The position numbers and the translations under genes are program-made. DNA of 64,000 bases from Thermothielavioides terrestris NRRL 8126 (taxonomy: Eukaryota; Ascomycota; Sordariomycetes; Sordariales; Chaetomiaceae): contig NC_016459.1 in the NCBI RefSeq assembly GCF_000226115.1, positions 248,001-312,000 on the forward strand, in the 5' to 3' direction. The notes below the pieces were generated by a model. That model worked only from the letters and a program-made list of their open reading frames with translations, had not been told where the DNA came from and ran no database searches. Below, in pieces: positions 31,253-43,782 of this stretch; positions within the stretch are counted from its first letter, which is position 1, and the number at the start of each line of letters is the position of its first letter.

Positions 31253-33376
31253 ATGGCTTCCCAACCACGGATTATGATGGCGACCAGCTTACACAGGGCC
31301 AGAGCCGCCCCCTTCCCCCGATCTCGAGGCACGTGCTGCGCCGCCCTCCACCGACCGCCATGGACGCCCCGGCTCGGCGCTGTTTGCGCTGCGCCCTCCT
31401 CGCCGTCTCCTCTGCGAGCCGTCTTCCACACGACCGCTCTCCGCTGCCAGGGACCGAAGACTCTGGGCGCCGAAGCGAGCCCGCCCGCCGCCGTCGGCGC
31501 TCCGAAAACCGCCCCTCCGCCGTCCCCGCAACAAGACCCGCTCGCCGCAGTAGACAAGAGCGCGCAGGAGCAGCGCAAGGCAGATTGGGCCATCATGAAG
31601 GAGATGTCGCGCTACCTGTGGCCGAAGGATAGCTGGAGGGACAAGATGCGTGTGCTGTTGGCCGTGGGCCTGCTGGTCGGCGGCAAGGTGCTCAACGTGC
31701 AGGTGCCCTTCTACTTCCGCGAGATTGTGGACTCGCTGAACGTTGACTTCGCCGCCACGGGCGGCACCGTGGCCACGGTTGCCGGCGCCATGATCTTTGC
31801 GTACGGCGCCGCCAGGATAGGCGCCGTCGTGTCCCAGGAGTTGCGCAACGCCGTGTTCTCGTCCGTGGCGCAGAAGGCCATCCGCCGCGTGGCCACCAGG
31901 ACCTTTGGCCACCTCCTGAACCTGGATCTCAGCTTCCACCTGTCCAAGCAGACGGGCGGCCTGACCCGCGCCATCGACCGCGGCACCAAGGGCATCAGCT
32001 TCCTGCTGACGAGCATGGTGTTCCATATCGTGCCGACCGCATTGGAGATCAGCATGGTGTGCGGCATCTTGACCTACCAGTTCGGGTGGGAGTTTGCCGC
32101 CATCACGGCGCTCACCATGACCGCCTACACGGCCTTCACCATCTGGACCACCGCCTGGCGGACAAAGTTCCGCCGGCAGGCCAACGCGGCCGACAACAAG
32201 GCGTCCACCGTCGCTGTCGACTCGCTGATCAACTACGAGGCGGTCAAGTACTTCAACAACGAGACATACGAGATCGGCCGCTACGACAAGGCGCTGCAGC
32301 AGTACGAGAAGAGCTCCATCAAGGTGGCCACCTCGCTGGCCTTCCTCAACAGCGGCCAGAACATCATCTTCTCGTCCGCGCTCACCCTCATGATGTGGCT
32401 CGGCGCCAAGGGCATCGTGGCCGGCTCCCTCTCGGTCGGCGACCTGGTCCTGATCAATCAGCTCGTCTTCCAGCTGTCAGTCCCGCTCAACTTCCTCGGC
32501 TCCGTCTACCGCGAGCTGCGCCAGTCGCTCCTCGACATGGAGACGCTCTTCAACCTGCAAAAGGTCAATGTCTCCATCCGGGAGAAGCCCGGTGCGGCCC
32601 CGCTCGTGCTGCCCAAGGGCGGCGAGATCCGCTTCGAGAACGTCACGTTCGGCTACTACCCCGACCGCCCCATCCTCAACGACCTCACCGTCACCATCCC
32701 CGCCGGCAAGAAGGTGGCCGTGGTCGGGCCCTCCGGGTGCGGCAAGTCGACGCTGCTCCGGCTGCTCTTCCGCTCGTACGAGCCGCAGGCCGGGCGCATC
32801 CTGATCGACGACCAGGACATCCGCGACGTGACGCTCGACTCGCTGCGGCGGTCCATCGGCGTGGTGCCGCAGGACACGCCGCTCTTCAACGACACGGTCG
32901 AGCTCAACATCCGGTACGGCAACCTGGACGCGAGCCCGGAGCGCGTGCGCGCGGCCGCCCGCCGCGCCCACATCCACGACCGCATCGAGTCGTGGCCGCA
33001 CGGCTACCAGACCATGGTCGGCGAGCGCGGCCTGATGATCTCGGGCGGCGAGAAGCAGCGCCTGGCCGTCTCGCGCCTCGTCCTCAAGGACCCGCCCCTG
33101 CTCTTCTTCGACGAGGCCACCAGCGCGCTCGACACCCACACCGAGCAGGCCCTCATGGCCAACATCAACGAGGTGCTGCGCGAGAAGCGCCGCACCAGCG
33201 TCTTCGTCGCCCACCGCCTGCGCACCATCTACGACGCCGACCTGATCATCGTGCTCAAGGAGGGCAGGGTCGTCGAGATGGGCAGCCATCGCGAGCTGAT
33301 GGAGCGGAACGGCCTGTATGCGGAGCTGTGGATGGCGCAGGAGATGCTGATGCAGGGGAACGAGAAGGGGGAGTAG
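31253..33376 (+). CDS. ATM1: Mitochondrial ABC transporter Atm1
   Basis: Half-size ABC exporter of the mitochondrial inner membrane, 707 residues, no intron. It exports a glutathione-linked sulphur/iron compound needed for cytosolic Fe-S protein assembly. I start at the ATG at 31253; the open frame continues upstream without another ATG. The first ~100 residues are Arg/Ser/Pro-rich (presequence). The membrane domain (about 140-440) includes [22 protein letters not shown] and [11 protein letters not shown], typical of Atm1. The ATPase domain has Walker [10 protein letters not shown], the Q-loop [12 protein letters not shown], the signature [10 protein letters not shown], Walker [13 protein letters not shown] and the H-loop VFVAHRL. 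Confidence 0.96.
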   Translation: MASQPRIMMATSLHRARAAPFPRSRGTCCAALHRPPWTPRLGAVCAAPSSPSPLRAVFHTTALRCQGPKTLGAEASPPAAVGAPKTAPPPSPQQDPLAAVDKSAQEQRKADWAIMKEMSRYLWPKDSWRDKMRVLLAVGLLVGGKVLNVQVPFYFREIVDSLNVDFAATGGTVATVAGAMIFAYGAARIGAVVSQELRNAVFSSVAQKAIRRVATRTFGHLLNLDLSFHLSKQTGGLTRAIDRGTKGISFLLTSMVFHIVPTALEISMVCGILTYQFGWEFAAITALTMTAYTAFTIWTTAWRTKFRRQANAADNKASTVAVDSLINYEAVKYFNNETYEIGRYDKALQQYEKSSIKVATSLAFLNSGQNIIFSSALTLMMWLGAKGIVAGSLSVGDLVLINQLVFQLSVPLNFLGSVYRELRQSLLDMETLFNLQKVNVSIREKPGAAPLVLPKGGEIRFENVTFGYYPDRPILNDLTVTIPAGKKVAVVGPSGCGKSTLLRLLFRSYEPQAGRILIDDQDIRDVTLDSLRRSIGVVPQDTPLFNDTVELNIRYGNLDASPERVRAAARRAHIHDRIESWPHGYQTMVGERGLMISGGEKQRLAVSRLVLKDPPLLFFDEATSALDTHTEQALMANINEVLREKRRTSVFVAHRLRTIYDADLIIVLKEGRVVEMGSHRELMERNGLYAELWMAQEMLMQGNEKGE

Positions 33377-33822
33377 CCGAGTAACTTAAAGGGGTTTCAG
33401 CTGTAAGAGAGCCGTTTCTGGGCAGGATGAAGGAATAGACACACGGGAGGTGTTCGTGTGCGTGCCTTGCTACGGCTGGTTTCCGGACTTTTGGATTCGA
33501 GATTAATCTCCACCGGATCTTGACGCCCCTGGCGTTCTACAGTCTGAGTGAGTGCGGAGACACTTCGGCGTCGGGTTCCACACGTACTCCCTGCAACCCA
33601 GAATATCTATTGCATCGAGATCCGCTCAAATAGATTGCAGAGAGCCTAGGTTGCTAGTTGTCTTTCGGACGGACAACCCCAGGGTGAAAACACGGGGGTC
33701 CAACGAGTCATACATCCCGTACTCGAACTCAAACTACACCCGATTACGTCCATCATGATTTGTGAACCCATTCAGAAACCATTGCTTCCAACGCAATAGA
33801 TACAACGCCACATCCTACTCGC
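33377..33822. other. Intergenic, convergent gene ends
   Basis: Lies between the 3' ends of Atm1 and the MFS transporter. Nothing recognised. Confidence 0.6.
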
Positions 33823-35816
33823 CTACTCCTGCTTGAGCACGAGGGAACTCGTGGCAATGCGCATGCGCTTGCCGAACAGCCACAGCGGCACGGTCAGCAG
33901 CGCAAACAGACCCATCAGCATGCCAAAGATGCCGAAGGGCTCGGCCGCGCCCCTGTCCTCGACCCAGGAGGCGACGAAGAACGACCAGGCAAAGGCGACG
34001 ATGGCGCGCAGGATCGTGACCATGGTGAAGCAGTCGGCAGCGAGGTGCTGGTACGCGTCGATGAGCTGCGAGGGGGGGCAACAGACTCTTGTCAGCGAGG
34101 AGGAGACCACCGAAGAGAGCGAGGGAAGAATGCGGCCGGCGGCGCCGGCGGCGAGGGCGTGACTCACGTAGTTGAAGCCCACGGACGGCACCTGGGTCAA
34201 GCCGAAGGAGATCATGCCGTAGCCGATCTCCATGCCGACCCAGCGGGAGCCGCCCGGGTACTGCGAGCAGAAGCCGAAGACGAAGAAGCCCGAGGTGGCG
34301 ATGAACAGCGGGAAGAACATGATGGGCAGGCGGCTCTCGGGCTCGGCCAGGCCGTGGCCCTGGTGCTTCGCCTGGCGCTTGAGCCGGCTGTCGGCCAGCA
34401 CGAACGTGTACAGGTAGCCGACCAGGGTGCCGATCAGGCCGCCCACGTTGATCAGCCCGGCGTTCTCGCCCCAGAGGTACGGCGGCGCGGACAGGATCTG
34501 CGGCCCGATGACCGAGAGCGTGACGATGCCGCCGACCAGCCCGGCGTAGTGCAGCATCACCACCCACGTGCCCGGCAGGGCGAGCGTGCGCCACGGCTGC
34601 ACGAAGTAGCGCACCAGACTGCCGCGCGGCCGGCGAAGTCCGAGGGACTCGAGGTAGGTGAAGGAGCCCTGCAGCTCGGGCGGCGAGGCGGCTCGCGTCT
34701 CGACCGTCTCGACGTCCTTGGCGCCCGCCTCCTTGGCGTCGCCGGACGAGCTGGAGGTGTCCTCGGCGACGCGGTCGAACAGCGTCTCGGGCACGAAAAA
34801 GACCACGCCGAGGAACACGAAGCCGGCCAGGGCGGTGCTGACCCAGAAGATGTTGGTCCAGCCGTGGGCGTAGCCCAGATAGCCGCCGCAGAGACCGCCC
34901 GTGATGGCGCCGCTGGAGAGGAAGATGGTGTACACGGCCTGGATTCGTTTCCCCCCCGCCCCTTGTCAGCATCCCCGTCCCGGCGCGTCCTGTTTCCGCA
35001 ACAGAAAAGGGGGAACGGAAAGAAAACGCACCATGGCCCGTCCGCGCTCGTGGACAAAGTACATATCGCCAATCAGCGCGGGGGCGACCGAGTCGGCCGC
35101 GCCGCCGCCCGCCGCCTGCAGGATGCGGGCCGCGAGCAGGGAGCCGAACGACTTGGCGACGGCGCACCACACGGTGCAGAGCGTCATGAGCAGCGTCGCC
35201 AGGAGCAGCACCGGCCGGCGCCCCGCCCAGTTGGACAGCGGCACCCACCAGATGTTGGACGAGCCGAGGAGCAGACTGCTGACCTGCCGGGGTGGGAAGA
35301 GGAAAACAAGAGGGTTTGCAAGTCAGCGCTACACTCGTGCAGTTTCATGCGGATTCGGATTTGGACGCTCTGCTCTTTGCTCGGCATTTGCTTACTGCGA
35401 TGAGGTAAGACAGGTCGGAGAACGACTTGGGCTCCTGCGGATAGGCCACGAACCAGAGCTGCAGCACCGGCGCGATGACGGAGGAGGTGAAGTTTGCGAT
35501 GAAGGCGTAGATCGAGGCGACAAGCAGCGCGGCCACCTTCTGCCAGAAGGGCCAGTTGAGCGGGTCCTTCGCGCTCCTGGACGGCTTCGGAGACCTGACC
35601 AGGCGGCCGTCGGTGCTGGTTGACGAGTCATCCTGCTGGTCTTAAATCATCGATCTTGTCAGTAACAATCCGGGTCCCTGAAACGACGGCGAGCGACCGA
35701 CGCGCCGCGAGGCTAAAACACAGCTGAGACTGACCGAGAATCCTCACGGTGCCCGGCGGCATCCGCTCGTTCACCTCGCTCTTGGAGAGCGCGAAGGCCT
35801 CGCGCCACGACGCCAT
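33823..35816 (-). CDS. MFS transporter (DHA1-type)
   Basis: Plasma-membrane proton-coupled transporter of 530 residues from exons 35816-35735, 35640-35396, 35283-35032, 34938-34168 and 34065-33823; all joins keep the frame. The cytosolic N-terminus contains DPLNWPFWQK, common in fungal drug/polyamine-type transporters. Twelve hydrophobic segments are visible, with the motif-A-like loop SNWAGRRPVLL after segment 2 and GDMYFVHERGRAM after segment 4. A ~60-residue acidic loop divides the two halves. The substrate is not predictable. It is the outermost gene of the 33.8-53.4 kb group and diverges from the monooxygenase gene, so uptake of the pathway substrate or export of a product is a reasonable guess. 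Confidence 0.92.
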
Positions 35817-36273
35817 CTTGACGACAACAACCACGGCGACCCTGTCCGGAGCCAGCCAGACACACAACAAGCAGTCGGAGGGGGGATGGAGAGAGTGCGC
35901 GGGTTCCCAGAAGCCAGCGCGTCCGGGGCGTTTAAGATTTTTCTCGTCGTTTTGCGAAGCGGGACTTAGCTGACGAAACGTCCGGGGTACAAACATAGAT
36001 AAGGTATGCACGTTGTCCGTCCCGTGGAAATCGACGACACCAACCGCGGGCCGCGTCACTCAATAAGGCCCCTGCTGTTCCCAAGGGTCTGGCAGCGTAC
36101 ACAGTGAGTGAGTGTATACTGCAGCATGGCACGGACTGTACCCGGGACTGGGCCCCCACTGCAACCCGACGGCTGAGCTACACTATTCCGTACACGACAC
36201 TCACTTCGGTAGTTACACTACACTAGGCGGGCGGGTAAAGCCGCCAGGACCCGCGGGGCCCCAGGACCCGGGC

Positions 36274-36290
36274 TCTCGGAAAATCCGAGA
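36274..36290. promoter_or_regulatory. Palindrome TCTCGGAAAATCCGAGA (CGG-N5-CCG)
   Basis: Perfect 7-bp inverted repeat with a 3-bp centre. It contains CGG and CCG triplets 5 bp apart in inverted orientation, the layout bound by dimeric Zn2Cys6 regulators. It lies 458 bp from the transporter start and 1.1 kb from the monooxygenase start, near the C2H2/Zn2Cys6 regulator gene at 40513-43782. The assignment to that regulator is inference. Confidence 0.45.
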
Positions 36291-36744
36291 TCTTCAAATC
36301 CCCAGCTGGCCGCTTGCGGGGTTTGGGGTAAAAGTCTGGGGCACAACACGAACTGGTGGTGTACATGGTACATACAATCATGTAAGTGTACCCCAGTCCT
36401 CATTCCGTACACGGTTCGAGCAGGTGATCAACCGCTCGCGGCGACCCGAAGCCCGGCTCGCTGAACACGTTCAATCTAGTGTATACCACAACTAATCCGT
36501 ACTGTGTCGGTAGTGGCTAGGATGGGTTTCCAAATCAGAATCTGTGCAGCTGCACGACAGTCGCATCAGGTCTTTCGCGCCAACCCCCTTGCGGTGTTCT
36601 CGCTCGCTACCAACGCAAGCAGCCGCCCTCTCGCGTTCGGATAACCCGGCATTGTTCCCCGGTGCCAGCCATTTGCAGCGCCCTAAGCTCTATTCTTGGG
36701 AAATCAGATGGAAACAGGAAACGCCCCGGGTTTTCCACACTACT

Positions 36745-36773
36745 CTACCTACCTGAGGTAGTGTAGTAGGTAG
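36745..36773. repeat. Nested palindromes CTACCT/AGGTAG
   Basis: CTACCTGAGGTAG (36749-36761) is a 6-bp inverted repeat around one base. The outer pair CTACCTAC/GTAGGTAG (36745-36752, 36766-36773) encloses it. Similar CTACCTA/TAGGTA runs are common in fungal intergenic DNA, so a regulatory role is uncertain. Confidence 0.4.
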
Positions 36774-37423
36774 TTCCAATCCGCGACCAATCACACGGCC
36801 CATGTTCACGGGTGTCGTCCTCCCCGTGTCTTGCGCGGGGAGGCTTCGGTCCTCGACTCTTGTGAAGAGACGGTTTTGGCAGGCACAGTGCACAGCACGG
36901 ACATTGGGTTATTTTCGGGCGCTCGCACTGGGACTGGGGAGCTGAGAAAGCCAATCCCGAACAGCCAACCGACCAACCTACCAAATTCAAGCCTTTTCTA
37001 CCACTGTGCTTCCACGGTTAAGGTAGTTTGGTACCTACCTAACCTAATGGTGAGCAAGAGGTCTACACTAAGCGATGAAATAGCGCGCGGGCCGCCAGGG
37101 TCAGGATGGTCGGGGGTGTTTTTTCCTCGCTTTCCGCCGGGGCCGGGGCCGGCCGGGGGTCCTCCTCCACCTTCCCGCTGCGGGCATTGAGTGCTAACGG
37201 CAGGAGCAGCACCTCCGCGCCCAAGGTGGTCGGTTTAAACCAGCGCTCGAAACCAGTTCAAGTCTATAACCGGAAAAGTCGGGCCAGCTTCTACAACGCC
37301 AGGGGGTGCTCATTGAATGCTCGCTCCCTGCTCCTGCTCTTAGAGCCTCCCTCCTGTGGCTGTCAACCCGTCCCAGGCTCCAGTATCATTCGCGCCGCCC
37401 TGCACAGTTAACCACCACTCACA

Positions 37424-40151
37424 ATGGCGTCCGCGGAGCAACAGCCCCGCCCCTTGAAGGTGTTGATTGTGGGAGCAGGTGAGGACTATCCGCAACAGCG
37501 AAAACCCACACATGGCTCTTGAAACTACGGGCAGTCTCATTAATTAACACGGGAATTACAGGTATCGCCGGGTTGACCGCCGCACTGGGCCTGCGTAAGA
37601 ACGGCCACGAAGTGACTGTATGTCACCAGCCGCGAAGCAGACGTAGCTAAGGTACCTAGTGCTGACCAACACAATACAGCTGTTTGAGCGATCGCAACTC
37701 GCCAGAGAGACGGGTGCGGCGATCCACCTGGCCCCTAACTGCCATGGCATTCTTCGGAGACTGGGTGTGCTGCCCGAGACCTTTGGCGCAAATCCCGTGC
37801 AGGGCGTAAGTCGGAATATCCGGCCCCTTCCGCGAGTTCCCGGTCTCGACTTACCTCGGTGGATAGATGACCACCTATGACGGCAACGGCAACATCACAG
37901 TTGATGTGGACCTCAGGAAATCACTCCTGATCTGGCAGCATGTTCGTGTTCCCCCCCGTTGTGGCTGATTGATTAGCCATCTTTGGACGCGTGGCTGACG
38001 CCCTGGCTGCTCTAGCCATGGATGCTCGCACACCGCGTCCGGCTGCATGAGGAGCTCAAGCGCCAGGCCACGGCCGCGGAGGGCGAGGGCAAGCCGGCGG
38101 TGCTCAAGACCTCGAGCTGTGTTGCATCTGTCGACCCCGACACTGCCACCGTCACGCTCGAGGACGGCTCATCGTTCTCCGGCGACTTGGTGCTCGGCGC
38201 CGATGGCGTCAGCTCTGTCACCCGCAGGAGCGTCACCCTGCAGGACATCAAGCCCTTCGACTCCGGCAAGAGCGCCTTCCGGTTCATGATCCCCGTGGCC
38301 CAGATCCGCGCGAACCCGGCGACGGAGAAGTTCGTCCAGCGCGACGGCTACATGAGAATATGGATCGGCAAAGACCGGCGGCTGGTCATGTATCCCTGCT
38401 CGGACAACACGATGATGAACTTTGTCGCCATCCACCCGAGCGAGCTCTCGGCTTCCAAGGGAGAGGGTGCGTTCATAGGCGCGAATGAAATGCTCTTTCT
38501 TTTCTTTTCTTTTTTTTTTTTTCTTTATTTTCCTTTTTTTCCCCTTTGACGAAAAGACCATGCTGACGCCGCCTAGGATGGAACCGCGCAGCGACGAAGG
38601 AGATGCTCGTCGACGTGTTCAGCGCCTTCGATCCAGCCGTCCGGGCGCTGCTGGAGATGGCAGATACCAGCTCGCTCAAGGTCTGGACGCTGCTCGACAT
38701 GGACCGGATTCCCACCTGGCACCGTGGGCGGGTGGCGTTGGTGGGGGATGCCGCGCATCCGTTTCTGCCGCATCAGGGGCAGGGAGGTGAGCCAGAACTC
38801 CATCAATACACTTCCCCCATCAGGTGCCGAACGCCTTGGCTGATCACGCCCACTAGGCGGCATCGCCATCGAGGACGCGGCGTCCATCTGCGTGCTGTTC
38901 CCGCGGGATACGCCCGTTGAGGAGATCCCCGAGCGGCTCGCGCTGTACGAGAAGATCCGCGACGAGCGGGCGCACAAGGTGCAGGAGTTGACCCGCACGG
39001 CGGGCATGGACCCGACCGACGCCAACCGCGGGAGCTTCAGAAGTAAGCCCCGTCCACTTACTTCCCTCCGCTCCCTCTCCCCTCCCCCTACCCCCCCCCC
39101 CCCCCCCCCCTCTCTTTCTTAAAATTCTTCTTCAACGTCCCTGCTACACCCCATCCACCCCCCTCTAACCGCGGCCCTCCCAGTGATGGAGTTCCGGGAC
39201 TACAACTTCGGCCACGACGAGTGGCACCACTCGACGCACATGCTGCGCAAGCACCTGTGGTCGCGGCACGGGCCCGTCCGCCTGCGCGCGCCCCTGTCCT
39301 TCGGGCCCATGCCCTCGCCGCGGCAGGACCACTTCGGCCGCGCCATCCCGGCCCACGACTCCGCCTTCACCACCTGCTCGGTCCGCCTGCGCTCGTCCGC
39401 CACGTACCTGCGCACCCTGTTCCCCTCGCCCGCGTTTGGCTTCGTCGCGCCCGGCACCGTCGCCGAGGCCACGCTGCGCTGCACCGAGCTGCGGGACATG
39501 CGCTGGCTCGGCGGCGGCGGGTATCGCTTTGTCGGGCTGTGGGTGCACGGGGTGCAGTATGTGAAGAGGGATGGCGGAAGCGTGGTCGGGTCGTTCTTGG
39601 TCGTGCTGATGGAGAGCTTGTCGGATGCGGTGACGACCGGGAGGGAGGAGCTGGGCATGCCGAAGGTGTTTTGCGATGTTGGGATTGAAGACCAGGGGGG
39701 CAGTGTGAAGGTGGAGTGCAGCTGGCGCGGCGCGTCGTACTTGCGGATGTATCTGGACGGGCTGAAGGAGGAGCCGGTTGAGGCCGCGGCCGTCGAGGGC
39801 AGCGGCAGCGCCGTCGGAGAGAGGCCGGCGCCGCCGGGCATGGGTCTTCCTCCTAAGGAGGAGGGCACGCTGGTCTACCGCTACGTGCCGGCCGTGGGCA
39901 AGCCCGGCGAGGCGGATGCCGAGTATGCCGTGCTGGTCCGCGAGGGGGCGAAGACGCCGCCCAGGGTGGAGAAGAGGCGCCGCAGCGCCGAGGCCAGGCT
40001 GGAGTTCTCGCCGGGGACCTGGGACAGCCTGCCCACGCTGCACCACATCGCTTCTGCGCTTGCCGAGATGCCCATCTATGGCGTTGTCGAGGCCAAGGTT
40101 GAGGAGGGCCACGGGGTTGACGATCTGTCGAGTGCCCAGCGGATTGAATAG
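37424..40151 (+). CDS. FAD monooxygenase fused to an acetoacetate-decarboxylase-like domain
   Basis: 708 residues from eight exons: 37424-37478, 37562-37617, 37680-37805, 37867-37941, 38016-38466, 38577-38786, 38857-39042 and 39184-40151. The N-terminal ~386 residues are a salicylate-hydroxylase-type flavoprotein: VLIVGAGIAGLTAALGL (FAD), LVLGADGVSS, and RVALVGDAAHPFLPHQGQG (GD motif near 311). The C-terminal ~320 residues match the acetoacetate decarboxylase fold: TLFPSPAFG, AEATLRCTEL, GLWVHGVQYV, and TTGREELGMPKVF, whose lysine (about 547) sits where the family has its Schiff-base lysine; the following lysine of bacterial enzymes is Val here. It thus joins ring hydroxylation with a decarboxylase or ADC-like lyase. 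Intron 7 contains a C20 run. Confidence 0.9.
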
Positions 40152-40512
40152 AGTGGAGTTCATGTAGATAGTTGTGGAGAGGGGCAGTCGGGGTGCCACT
40201 ATTATCGGCAGCTCATGAACAGATGTTTTCCAGCTCCGGAGGTGTTCTGTTTGTGCTTGACCACTCGGTTTCCGACACCTCGGTCTTTACTCGGATATAT
40301 TCACCGCCAGGACGGCGCTTATCATGACTTCGTCTCTTTTCGAGATTTGTACATTGCACTACAGAGCCCTTCCCAGTCCCCAACATGGTTGTCTGTTACG
40401 ATTCTCTTGTTCCCACCCACTGAGATTGGCCATCCTACTAGACGACTTCCCACCACAGCCCCTTGGGGAGCAGGTTACCCAATGAATACTCCGCCCATCC
40501 CGTGCAGTCCAG
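40152..40512. other. Intergenic, convergent gene ends
   Basis: Lies between the monooxygenase and the regulator. Nothing recognised. Confidence 0.6.
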
Positions 40513-43500
40513 TCACTGCTTGTCCAACTGCCCATGAAACTCCATCATGCCGGCTGACGCCCGCTGCAGCGCCTCCATCAGCTGTAGCAGTCGCTCCACC
40601 AGATGCGGCCTGGGCAGGCCCTCGTAGTTATCCCGCAATATCCCCAGAATCGCGCCCAGCACCGCCTCCGGATCCGCCAGCCACACCACCTCGTCCGCCG
40701 CCCCTCCTCCTCCCCGGAGACACGGCCGCCCGACCCCAAAGCATGTGAACCGCTGCACCGCCAGCCCCTCCTCCTCCCCGCCATCCAAGCACACCCTCTC
40801 CTCCCCGCCGTGGCCCGCACTCGCCGATCCCCTCCCCCTCTCCCTCCCCCTCGCAGGCGCCGCATCATCCTCCCCACCACTCACCCCCCGCTGCTGCTGC
40901 TGCTGCTGCGGCGCCACCACCGCACCCCCCTTCCCCGGTGGTGGCGGCCCACCACCCCCGGCCCTCCGCGCCTCCAGCAGCCCCCAAACCCACAGCACCA
41001 GCCCGGCCTGGTATATCCCGGCCGCGGCAGGGCCGTGCAGCATGCCGCGGGCGGCGCGGCGCGCGAAGCGCAGCACCTGGCCGGCGTGGCAGACCGCCTT
41101 GCGCGCGGCCTCGGTGCGCGCCCAGTCTGCCACGCCCGCGTACGCGCCGCGCGCCGCCTCGGGCCCTTCCGCGCCTGCTAGTGTCTGGATCTCGTCGAAG
41201 GGCGCGTGCAGGTGCAAGTGGATCAGGTCTAGCCGGGTGTGTAGCGCCAGTAGCGTGTGGGTGTCGGTTGTGCCGGGTTGGTGGGGGGGGAAGGGGGTCG
41301 TGGTGGTGGTCGGGGACGGGGGCGGGAAGAGGTTTGGGTTGGGGCTCGGGTGTGGGATGGGTGGCAGGGTCAGGCGGAAGTGCGCGAGCAGTTTGAGGAG
41401 CTCTTCGCGGCGCGAGGCGAGCAGGAAGGGGTTCCATCGCCGGTTGGGCGGTTGTGGGGTGAGGTTGTTGGAGGAGGAGGTGGTGGAGGGGGAGCTGGCG
41501 GTGGTGCGCTGCAGCGCGGCCAGCTGGATGCATTCCCACGCGAGCGACCAGGCGCAGGCGAGGAAGGCTTCGTTGGCGCCGGCCACGTCGAGGAGGATCG
41601 GGGTCGCGCGTGGGTTCTGGAAGGCGCCCGGGTCGTCGAGGTAGTCGGCCACCGTGGGCGGCTGGTGGGCGAGGGAGGGGCACTGCAGGAGGAGGGACCG
41701 CCACTGCTGGGCGGACGTGGCGGACCAGAGGCAGGGCGAGCAGGGCAGCGGCAGGGATAGCTCGGCGTACGAGACCAGCGGGTTGACCATAAGGTACATG
41801 GACGAGTTGAGGTCGTGCTGCAGCAGCCGGAAGGCGGTGCGCTTGAAGGACTCCTGCTGCACCCAGGCCCGCCACGCGGCCTCGGCTGCCGCGGCGGTCT
41901 GGTCGGCGGCGTCGAGCACGACGGGCGGGTAGCTGGATCGCCGGAACCGGCCGCCGCGCCGGAACATGGTCAGGGGCGACTGCAGGAAGCTCTCGGTGAT
42001 CTCGACCTTGCGGCTGAGCCCGCTCCAGAGGCCGATCTCGAGGTTGATCAGGAAGGCCTGGGTCAGCTCGAGGTTGCGCACCAGCGAGTTGTTGGTCTCC
42101 CAGACGGCCGGGATGGCCGTGCGCACGCACTCCTGCATGGCGTAGCCCAGCTTGGCCAGCGTCGGGTCCGACGTCAGCACGGCGCCGGCCGCGGCCATGG
42201 CCAGCAGCAGCTCCGGCTTCTTCTCGTTGGGGTCGAACGTGGCCGCGTGGATGAACGAGTCGGCGCGGGCCTGCGGCGACGTGAGGTAGAACTGGATCAG
42301 CGTGTCCAGCAGCTCGGCGCTGGGGAAGCAGGCGACCGCCTTGGGCAGGTTCTCGGGCCGACACGACTTGATCACGATGGTCAGGATGTTGTCGCGCGCG
42401 CGGGCACCCAGCCGGGCCGGCGTGACGCGCCGGGCGAACGAGATGTGCGAGTCCGGGGACGGGTGGTCGCGGGCATCCGACGGAAGCGACAAGTTGTGCT
42501 CCTCGGCGCCCCCGTGGTCTTTGGGATTCGGCCGGAACCGCCAGTGGTGGTTGCGAAAAGCTTCGGAGGCCCAGGAAGCCGGGTCGCCTGCATCCGCGTC
42601 TGAGCTGCGCCTCGGCACGGAGGGCCGTTGCGGGGAGACGGGCTGCGGGGCGTACGCGAACTCGAAGGGGACTGTGGTGTTGTAAGTGCCGAGAAAGCGC
42701 AGGTCGAGGTCGTCCAGCTCGATGCCCGGGAACGGCTGGCCGATGCCCACGCCGTCGGTGTCGGACCACAGCCCGGGAAGGAAGTTCCACTCGGTAAAGG
42801 CTGGCGTGCAATATCCCGTCGGCAGCTCGGGCTGGGCACCCATAAAGTTGTCGTCATCTGCAGCCCTTGTCAGCAAGCTTCGCTCCCAAGCAGATGAGGG
42901 CGGGTCAAGCATACCGAAGGCAGACTGATCAACGGCCGCGCCTGCAGAAGGACCAGCAGCGGTCCCCGGCTGGAGGGTTTGCGGAACAGGTCCAGGCCGG
43001 GCTACTTGCTGCAGGGACGGGGGCACCGGTTGGCTCAGGGGTCCCTCTGCAGCGTCGGAGCCACTCACACTCAGGCGCATGGGCTCTTCAACCTGCACGT
43101 CCAGGCTGGACGGCATCGACGACGGGCTCATCATGAGATGGCTCGGCTGGAAGTCCGCTGCAGGCGCCGGTGCGGGGGACGTCATGGCGTCGTCGGTGCG
43201 CACAAAGACGCACTCCAGCCCCCGATCGGCGCAGCGACGGCACGGCTTGGTCTCGGTGCAGCGCACATGGTTTGTCGCGCACGCCCGGCAGGCCTGGGTC
43301 ACGCGGCCGGGGGCCTCGTCGGCGGCACCACCACGCGACAGGTTGTTGACCTTGGCGTTGCGCACGTCGTGGGCGGCAACATGGCGCTTGAGCAGGTCCC
43401 TGCATTTTCCAGTGCTGTCAGCATTGAACGAACGACTCTCGCAGCCAAGCCCGCAACTCTGGCGGGTCACATGTAGATCGTCATTTGATTTGCCTACGTT

Positions 43501-43782
43501 CTCGAGAAGGACTTGCCGCAGAGAGAGCAGCGGTGCGGCTTGAAGTTGGTATCTGGCATGCAACGGGCCGGTCAGCCACCATTATCAGACAGGCGATAAA
43601 CAGCACCACCCGTAGGATCCCCACGACGCCGTGTATCACAGTAAGAGGGCGCGTTGCTCACGCGATCGGACGTGGCGGGCCAGATGGTCCAGCCGATTGT
43701 AGTGACGCTTGCAGGCCCCGCATTGGAACAGCCCCTGTCCGTCTGCACGTGTGCTGCTGCCAGCTACCTCGATGGTGCTCAT
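40513..43782 (-). CDS. Hybrid C2H2 / Zn(II)2Cys6 transcription factor
   Basis: About 1000-1020 residues. Exons 43782-43662, 43552-43498 and 43399-40513; a 57-bp in-frame stretch at 42858-42914 with GTATGC donor, GCTGAC branch word and CTGCAG acceptor is probably a third intron. Exon 1 encodes a first C2H2 finger (CGACKRHYNRLDHLARHVRSH, its last His completed by exon 2). The second finger (CSLCGKSFSR, then DLLKRHVAAH) is split by intron 2. A Zn2Cys6 cluster starting ACRACATNHVRC follows, then a Pro/Gln-rich region and the fungal-specific middle homology region with PLTMFRRGGRFRRSSYPP. This three-finger layout is known in some regulators of alternative carbon use. It sits in the middle of the aromatic-catabolism-like group and is its likely regulator. 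Confidence 0.88.

Larger units (their letters stand above)
35817..37423. other. Divergent promoter, MFS transporter / monooxygenase
   Basis: 1.6 kb without a gene. It contains the perfect palindrome at 36274-36290, nested CTACCT/AGGTAG palindromes at 36745-36773 and related words near 37024-37042. Confidence 0.65.
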
